DNA from: Gaiellasilicea sp037720595
GTDB taxonomy: Bacteria > Actinomycetota > Thermoleophilia > Gaiellales > Gaiellaceae
Direction of reading: 5' to 3'
Assembly (NCBI GenBank): GCA_037720595.1
Contig: JBBJLW010000059.1
Location: 1 to 8,982 of the forward strand
DNA length: 8,982 bases
The notes below the pieces were generated by a model. That model worked only from the letters and a program-made list of their open reading frames with translations. It was not told where the DNA came from and searched no databases. Shown one piece after another: positions 4,905 to 8,982 of this stretch. The first letter of the stretch is position 1; the number at the start of each line of letters is the position of its first letter. A program made the position numbers and the translations under genes.

Positions 4905-5527
4905 AAGCCATCGTTTCCCTCGGTTTTGTGGGCGTTGGGCTGCTGGTAGTGCTCGCGTTCCTCTATACGCGCCTCGACGCAGAGCCGGCCGGCGTAGACC
5001 AGGGCGCCTATCGCGGAAGCGAGCCGCCCGCGCGAATATTGATGCCGGACTTTGCCCTCCAAGACTACGAAGGCAGGGAGGTGACGAGCGACGGCCTGCT
5101 GGGAGGCGTCGTGCTCCTGACCTTCCTCGATGCTCAATGCCAGGAGACCTGCCCGGTGATCGCCGCCCAGATCGCGCAGACCTTCGGGCGGATGGATCCC
5201 GATCTGCGGGCGAGGGTGACGGCGGTCGCGATTTCAACCGACCCCGACGAAGACACGAGCGCGGCGGTCCGGAGCTTCCTTCGTCGCACCCGCGCTGAGG
5301 GCGAGCTGCGATACCTGACGAGCCCAACCCCAGCGATTAAACGGATCTGGGGCAAGTTCCAGATCCTCTCATCGCTCGAATCCGGCACCGACAGCACGCA
5401 TTCGGCGCCGGTGCGGATCTACGACGCCAGCGGCGTCTGGGTCTCGACACTGCACGCGGGCGTCGATCTCACGGACGAGAACCTGATCCACGATCTGAGA
5501 GTCGCGAGCGAGCGGGGAGGAAGCTGA
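4901..5527 (+). CDS. SCO1/SenC-family copper chaperone-like protein
   Basis: This is 208 residues; its ATG overlaps the TlpA-like stop (ATGA). An N-terminal membrane anchor (about 4-22) precedes a thioredoxin-fold domain. Key residues are in DAQCQETCP (Cys80 and Cys84, the CxxxC copper motif) and DSTHSAPVRIYD (His167, the third copper ligand). PDFALQDYEGREV (49-61) is the family's entry strand and AISTDPDEDT (110-119) the typical second motif. All three ligands are present, so it should bind copper. SCO proteins deliver copper to, or reduce, the CuA site of cytochrome c oxidase; some act as thiol redox proteins in copper or oxidative stress. It is the last gene of the operon, and its TGA at 5525-5527 is followed by about 1 kb without genes. 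Confidence 0.93.
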   Translation: MKAIVSLGFVGVGLLVVLAFLYTRLDAEPAGVDQGAYRGSEPPARILMPDFALQDYEGREVTSDGLLGGVVLLTFLDAQCQETCPVIAAQIAQTFGRMDPDLRARVTAVAISTDPDEDTSAAVRSFLRRTRAEGELRYLTSPTPAIKRIWGKFQILSSLESGTDSTHSAPVRIYDASGVWVSTLHAGVDLTDENLIHDLRVASERGGS

Positions 5528-5697
5528 TGCGCCCCGACTCTCGGTGTGGGTGCTCTGCACTCTCGGCGGGCCGAGGTGGCGCAAGTGCGGGTCGAGTCGC
5601 CGTCGTCAGCCCGTTTCGGCCGGCGTCCAGGTGTCGTGCCGGTGAGACTGACGTTCGTGGCCCAAACGCCCTGAGCGCCGTTCCGAAGAACATGCGG

Positions 5698-5919
5698 TAT
5701 TTGCAGCGGTTTTTCGGTTCGACCGGATTGGCCCGGATCATGACGTCTGGGCCACAAGGCGAGAGATCGCGTCTAGACAGACAACAAAAAACCCTATTTG
5801 CAGGCACTTCTACAGACGGGAGCGACGGGACTCGAACCCGCGACCTCCGGCGTGACAGGACGGATCCGCTGGTACTCGGGCGAGCCCGAACCATCCGGTC
5901 AGTACCGCTATTGCAGGGG
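5698..5919. repeat. Right att-like unit: tRNA 3'-half core with three TATTTGCAGG boxes
   Basis: Boxes TATTTGCAG (5698-5706), TATTTGCAGG (5795-5804, its TTTGCAGG starting 20 bp before the core) and TATTGCAGG (5909-5917, starting 50 bp after the core) repeat the arrangement of the left unit. A GTCTAGAC palindrome at 5771-5778 takes the place of the left GTCT...AGAC dyad. The first box is followed in both units by a related stretch ending GACCGG. The match is patchy outside the core, so the units share an origin or function but have diverged. Confidence 0.45.
5817..5859 (-). repeat. tRNA-Asp(GUC) 3'-half, right copy of 43-bp direct repeat
   Basis: It is identical to 507-549 over 43 bases and in the same orientation. 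The flanking sequence differs: the bases that would form the 5' anticodon stem are CCGTC, leaving one mismatch against GCCGG, and no D arm or 5' acceptor strand follows. It is not a functional tRNA. Complete identity here against drift on both sides implies either a recent event, ongoing recombination or selection on the core. Confidence 0.85.
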
Positions 5920-6309
5920 ATTGTCCTTACGCACGTCCACGCTCTTCCTCGAGTTTCATGGCGCAGCCTCGTTGTTCCCGCCCCATCTATACCCCATTGC
6001 GGCGTCGCCAATTTCGCAAACACCCAGCGCAGTCACGCGACGCTTCAATGACTACGGGAGACAGACGAGTGACTCAGAGACCGACAGCTTGTCGAGCTGG
6101 TGCGGGGTTCGCGACCTTCGAAGTCGATCGGTGTCGATTCCGCTCAACCGTACGGCTCTCCGCGCAGGCGAGCAGCGCGCAAGCGCATGATCGGCCGACG
6201 GGTTATTGGAGCGTTTGGGCAATGATCGGGCCCAAAGCTGGCTCGGCCTGTTGTGCAACGGTCTAGAACTGCCCCGTCATGAAAACGGCTTCCGCTGGCG
6301 TACTTCGAT

Positions 6310-6333
6310 AAAGTGCCTCTGAGCAGGACTTTT
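6310..6333. terminator. Bulged hairpin with short T run, possible weak terminator
   Basis: AAAGT-(G)-CCT (6310-6318) pairs with AGG-ACTTT (6325-6332) around a CTGAGC loop, and is followed by one more T (6333). It has eight pairs with one bulged G. It resembles a weak intrinsic terminator and could insulate the operon starting at 6530, but no gene ends nearby and the structure may be chance. Confidence 0.25.
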
Positions 6334-6529
6334 CTAGAGTCGATGTGAACCGTTTTCGCTCGGGTACGCCCCGATTCCGGTCTGTCGCGGCAGACGAGAG
6401 GTAGACGGCCCGGCGGCCTCGTTGAGCGCCAGCGGCCGCGCGGTTGCGACCACCGAGCTCATCGGCGAGAGACGATTTCCTGAAAACGTAAGCGCCGGGC
6501 CGCTGTGGGGAGGTTACGGTCGGAGGACG

Positions 6530-7921
6530 ATGAGATTCGCTTCCGGGGCGGTCGCAGCGACGATCCTGCTCGTCGCCTTCGGCTGTGGAGGAGACGATGA
6601 GCGGGACGGTCGAGCGTCGACGACAACGCAGCCGACGTACGACTTTCCCAGCGCGCCGATCGTCGTCGAGCGCCCGCTCGCGCGGCCGGTAGCCGATGCG
6701 CTCGCCCGCCTGCTGCCCTCGGCGGCGGTCGGGATCCTCGATCCCGAGGCGCTGACCGTGGTCGCCGACTCGCGGGATCCGCGGCTGGGCTGGCTCGTCT
6801 CCGACCTCCTCCGCTTCTATCAGGGCAGCGACGAGGAGCGCCGGCTCGTTGAGGCATTCAAGCGGCTGACCGGGGTCGACGTGCGCAGGGATCCGCTCTT
6901 CTCGGAGGGGGCGTGGCGAACCGTGACAGACCATCTGATCGCGTGGGAGTTGCCCGCCCCGCCGGGCTATCGCGAGCGGAAGGCCGAGCTGTACACGACG
7001 CTCGAGCCGGGCTGGAAGCCCTTCTTCGCGGACGCGGACTCGGAGATCGACTGGCGGCTCGTCGCCTGGGGCGGCGTCCTGATCGACGACCGCCGGCTCG
7101 GCGACCCGAACCCGTGCGCGCGCGGCTGCATCCCGGCGCTGGACGATCCCGCCCTCACCGGCGCAGATGAGGGCGACTGGTATCCCGAGGAGCGGCTCGT
7201 TTTCGGCGTCGTCGTCGGGGGCGAGGCGGTCGCCTTCCCCAAGAACATCATGGAGGTGCACGAGGTCGTGAACGTGACGATCGGGGGGCGGCGGCTCGGG
7301 ATCCCCTACTGCACTCTCTGCCGCTCGGCGCAGGCGTATCTGGTCGACTCGGTTCCGCCGGGCGTCGAGCCGCCCGTGATCCGCACCTCGGGGTTGCTCT
7401 CGCGCTCGAACAAGGTGATGTACGACCTGCGAAGCCGGTCGGTGTTCGACACCTTCACCGGCCGGGCGCTCTCCGGGCCGCTGCGGGAGGCCGGGGTCGT
7501 GCTCGAGCAGACGACGGTCGTCTCGAGTACCTGGGGCGAGTGGAAGCGCGCCCATCCCGGGACGAAGATCGTCGCCGAGGACGGCGGGATCGGACGCTCC
7601 TACGACGAGGATCCGCTGCGCGGGCGCGACGACAAGGGGCCGATCTTCCCGATCGGCGACGCCGACCCGCGCCTGCCCGTGCAGGTGGAGGTCGTCGGCG
7701 TGATCGATCCCAGGGGACGTCCTGTGGCCTTCCGGGCGGATCGGGCGCGGGCGGTGCTGGCGAGCGGCGACCCGGTCGCGCTCGCCGACGTCGAGCTCGT
7801 CGCCGACGGCGGCGGCCTCCGCGCCCGGTCGAGCAGCGGCCAGGAGCTCCCCGCCCACCAGGCGTTCTGGTTCGCCTGGAGCCAGTTCCATCCCGAGACC
7901 GCGCTCTGGACAGGCTCTTAG
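6530..7921 (+). CDS. DUF3179 family lipoprotein
   Basis: This is 463 residues from ATG 6530, chosen because GGAGG precedes it closely and a lipoprotein signal follows at once: hydrophobic stretch 7-17, then AFGC with Cys19 as the lipidation site. An upstream in-frame start would bury the signal. A linker to about residue 40 leads to the DUF3179 body. Recognisable pieces are VFGVVVGGEAVAFP (224-237), IPYCTLCRSAQAY (258-270, Cys261 and Cys264, matching the family's CPLC motif), SGLLSRSNKVMYD (287-299), TWGEWKRAHPGTKI (334-347) and the final WSQFHPET (450-457). The protein should sit outside the cell on the membrane. The biochemical role of DUF3179 is unknown; the paired cysteines suggest metal or redox binding. 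It begins an operon with a DM13 protein 28 bp downstream. Confidence 0.9.
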   Translation: MRFASGAVAATILLVAFGCGGDDERDGRASTTTQPTYDFPSAPIVVERPLARPVADALARLLPSAAVGILDPEALTVVADSRDPRLGWLVSDLLRFYQGSDEERRLVEAFKRLTGVDVRRDPLFSEGAWRTVTDHLIAWELPAPPGYRERKAELYTTLEPGWKPFFADADSEIDWRLVAWGGVLIDDRRLGDPNPCARGCIPALDDPALTGADEGDWYPEERLVFGVVVGGEAVAFPKNIMEVHEVVNVTIGGRRLGIPYCTLCRSAQAYLVDSVPPGVEPPVIRTSGLLSRSNKVMYDLRSRSVFDTFTGRALSGPLREAGVVLEQTTVVSSTWGEWKRAHPGTKIVAEDGGIGRSYDEDPLRGRDDKGPIFPIGDADPRLPVQVEVVGVIDPRGRPVAFRADRARAVLASGDPVALADVELVADGGGLRARSSSGQELPAHQAFWFAWSQFHPETALWTGS

Positions 7922-7949
7922 AACGACCTCCCGAGAAAGGACCGTAGCC

Positions 7950-8654
7950 ATGGCTCTCTCCCTCGATCACCCCTCGCCCGCGGCCGGCACGCCGCTCTGG
8001 CTCAAGGTGCTGGCGATCCCCGTCACCGTCGTCCTGCTCCTCGCCGGACTCTGGTTCTTCGCCGGCGTCGTCGCCCCGGGCTTCAACAGCTCGATCGCCT
8101 TCGGGGCAGCCTGGTTTGTGGCCGCGTCGCTCGCGATCCGGTTCGGTCTGCGCTCCCGGCCCGCGCTCAAGCGGCCGGTGCAGCTCACCTACCTCGCGAC
8201 AGCGGTGCTCGCCGCGGGGGTCTTCGCCTTGACGACGTTCCGCGATAAGACGGTCGTCGAGGACGTCGCGACCGGAGTCTCGGCCTCGCAGGCGCAGCCC
8301 GGGTCGAGCGGAACAGGCGACGTCCAGCTCGCGGGCGGCAGCTTCGAGGGGCTCGCGCACGGCGCGTCGGGAACGGCCGCGGTCGTCGAGTTGGCCTCGG
8401 ACGAGCGAGTCCTGACCTTCACCGACCTCGACACCGACAACGGACCCGACCTGCGGGTCTACCTCGTCGCGGGGCCTGTCACCGACGATGGCGATGTCGG
8501 CGACTTCGTCGACCTCGGCGGGCTCAAGGGGAACAAGGGGACGCAGCAGTACTCGATCCCTGAGGGCACCGATACGGGGCGTTATGCAACCGTCGTGATC
8601 TGGTGTCGCGCCTTCACGGTCGGCTTCGCGAAGGCCGAGCTGGCGGCCTCGTGA
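7950..8654 (+). CDS. Membrane protein with C-terminal DM13 domain
   Basis: This is 234 residues; GAAAGGA lies upstream of ATG 7950. Three membrane segments are seen at about 18-42, 46-65 and 79-96. A linker to about 125 then leads to an extracytoplasmic DM13 domain (about 126-232). Diagnostic stretches are GSFEGLAHGASGTA (130-143), FTDLDTDNGPDLRVYL (157-172), DLGGLKGNKGTQQYSIP (188-204) and VVIWCRAFTVGFA (215-227) with the conserved Cys219. DM13 domains have been proposed to act in electron transfer through that cysteine. The neighbours, a DUF3179 lipoprotein with a CxxC pair and a flavin disulfide oxidoreductase, fit an envelope-linked redox system. The stop overlaps the next start (GTGA), indicating translational coupling. 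Confidence 0.92.
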   Translation: MALSLDHPSPAAGTPLWLKVLAIPVTVVLLLAGLWFFAGVVAPGFNSSIAFGAAWFVAASLAIRFGLRSRPALKRPVQLTYLATAVLAAGVFALTTFRDKTVVEDVATGVSASQAQPGSSGTGDVQLAGGSFEGLAHGASGTAAVVELASDERVLTFTDLDTDNGPDLRVYLVAGPVTDDGDVGDFVDLGGLKGNKGTQQYSIPEGTDTGRYATVVIWCRAFTVGFAKAELAAS

Positions 8655-8982
8655 GGCGCTACGACCTGGTGATCGTCGGGATGGGCTCCGGTGGGATCGT
8701 CGCGGCCGAGTTCGCGGCGGCGCTCGGTCTCCGCGTCGCAGCGGTCGAGCGCGACCGGATCGGCGGCGACTGCCTCTGGACGGGCTGCGTGCCGTCGAAG
8801 GCCCTGCTCGCGGCCGCGAGGATCGCGGACCACATGCGCACGGCCGACCGCTTCGGGATCGCGGCGGTCGAGCCTGAGATCGACCTGGCGCGCGTCTGGC
8901 GGCGGATCCGAACCGTCCAGGAGGAGATCGCGTCGACCGACGACAGCCCCGAGCGGTTCGAGTCGCTCGGAGTCGAGCTCAT
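8651..8982 (+). CDS. FAD-dependent pyridine-nucleotide-disulfide oxidoreductase, N-terminal part (continues beyond window)
   Basis: It starts at GTG 8651, overlapping the DM13 stop. The first 110 residues are visible. LVIVGMGSGG (6-15) is the FAD-binding GxGxxG loop, VERD (32-35) ends the Rossmann strand, and GGDCLWTGCVPSKAL (38-52) holds the redox disulfide Cys41/Cys46 in the CxxxxC arrangement shared by lipoamide dehydrogenase, glutathione reductase and MerA. The GDCLWTGCVPSKAL wording is typical of an actinobacterial MerA-like or RclA-like branch whose substrate is not settled. No N-terminal heavy-metal-binding domain is present, so merA is not assigned. It probably supplies reducing power from NAD(P)H inside the cell; its link to the envelope DM13 and DUF3179 proteins is inferred from the operon. 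Confidence 0.9.
   Translation, partial: MRRYDLVIVGMGSGGIVAAEFAAALGLRVAAVERDRIGGDCLWTGCVPSKALLAAARIADHMRTADRFGIAAVEPEIDLARVWRRIRTVQEEIASTDDSPERFESLGVEL

Larger units (their letters stand above)
507..5859. mobile_element. Candidate integrase-less islet bounded by tRNA-Asp 3'-half direct repeats
   Basis: Two identical 43-bp tRNA-Asp 3' halves in direct orientation bound 5.27 kb of cargo: an ArsR regulator, thioredoxin-fold protein, damaged merB/rhodanese/CDF genes and a TlpA/SCO1 redox operon. No recombinase, excisionase, replication gene or intact tRNA is visible inside. Partial-tRNA direct repeats around cargo are the signature of tRNA-targeting integrative elements and their remnants. An alternative is that the repeat is a dispersed intergenic element and the cargo did not move as a unit. 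The repeats are seen; mobility is inferred. Confidence 0.45.
5528..6529. other. Gene-free right flank carrying the second tRNA-derived repeat
   Basis: I see no credible gene in this 1 kb. A frame beginning ATG 5527, overlapping the SCO stop, runs through the tRNA-derived repeat and has no recognisable content. The stretch holds three TATTTGCAGG-like boxes (5698-5706, 5795-5804, 5909-5917), the 43-bp core (5817-5859), an A-rich tract (5782-5790), a bulged hairpin with a short T run (6310-6333) and an 8-bp inverted pair GAAAACGG/CCGTTTTC (6281-6288, 6350-6357). The promoter of the operon starting at 6530 should lie in its last 200 bp, but I cannot point to a convincing -35/-10 pair. Confidence 0.55.

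Noticed and set aside
5527..6051. 174-residue open frame overlapping the SCO1 stop as TGATG
   Set aside because: It runs straight through the tRNA-derived repeat, has no recognisable domain and no sign of coding bias. The overlap with the stop is likely chance.
6263..7951. 562-residue open frame on the minus strand opposite the DUF3179 gene
   Set aside because: It is an antisense shadow caused by high GC. Composition is Arg/Gly/Pro-rich without motifs, while the plus strand has a full, motif-bearing DUF3179 protein with a ribosome site and lipobox.
1..8982. CRISPR array, transposase or insertion sequence
   Set aside because: No short regularly spaced repeats, no transposase-like frame and no paired terminal inverted repeats were seen on either strand.

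Overview
The window is high-GC DNA with strong GC bias at third codon positions, many overlapping stop/start codons (TGATG, ATGA, GTGA) and gene families common in Actinobacteria. A soil or environmental actinobacterium, possibly of the Thermoleophilia type, is my best inference; no marker gene fixes the lineage.

Layout. (1) Bases 3-179 carry the last 58 codons of a pyridine-nucleotide-disulfide oxidoreductase. (2) Bases 180-778 hold no credible gene but contain the first copy (507-549, sense on the minus strand) of a 43-bp sequence that is the 3' half of a tRNA-Asp(GUC). (3) Bases 779-2815 are a mercury/thiophilic-metal module. An ArsR/CmtR-like repressor and a thioredoxin-fold protein run leftward. 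A damaged rightward set follows: merB with a frameshift, a rhodanese-CBS gene with an in-frame TGA and a frameshift, and only the C-terminal tail of a CDF cation exporter. (4) Bases 2852-5527 are an intact rightward group: a small membrane protein, a membrane-anchored six-Asp-box beta-propeller, a 32-residue membrane microprotein, a TlpA/ResA-like thioredoxin and an SCO1/SenC protein. The last four genes abut or overlap and look like one operon for extracytoplasmic thiol/copper handling. (5) Bases 5528-6529 are about 1 kb of non-coding DNA with the second, identical 43-bp tRNA-derived copy (5817-5859). (6) Bases 6530-8982 are another operon: a DUF3179 lipoprotein, a membrane-anchored DM13 protein and the start of a second disulfide oxidoreductase.

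The most notable architecture is the 5.3-kb cargo block (metal resistance plus redox genes) bounded by directly repeated tRNA-Asp 3' halves, with no recombinase or complete tRNA inside. The repeats run from the anticodon stem/loop to the discriminator base, the usual identity segment of tRNA-targeting tyrosine recombinases. Each sits in a similar wider unit with three TATT(T)GCAGG-like boxes at nearly matching distances. This looks like an integrated, integrase-less genomic islet or a dispersed att-like repeat family. The mercury genes inside are decaying while the redox operon is intact. One lesion, a TGA in place of the CxxS cysteine of the rhodanese, deserves a check for selenocysteine, although ordinary pseudogenization is likelier.
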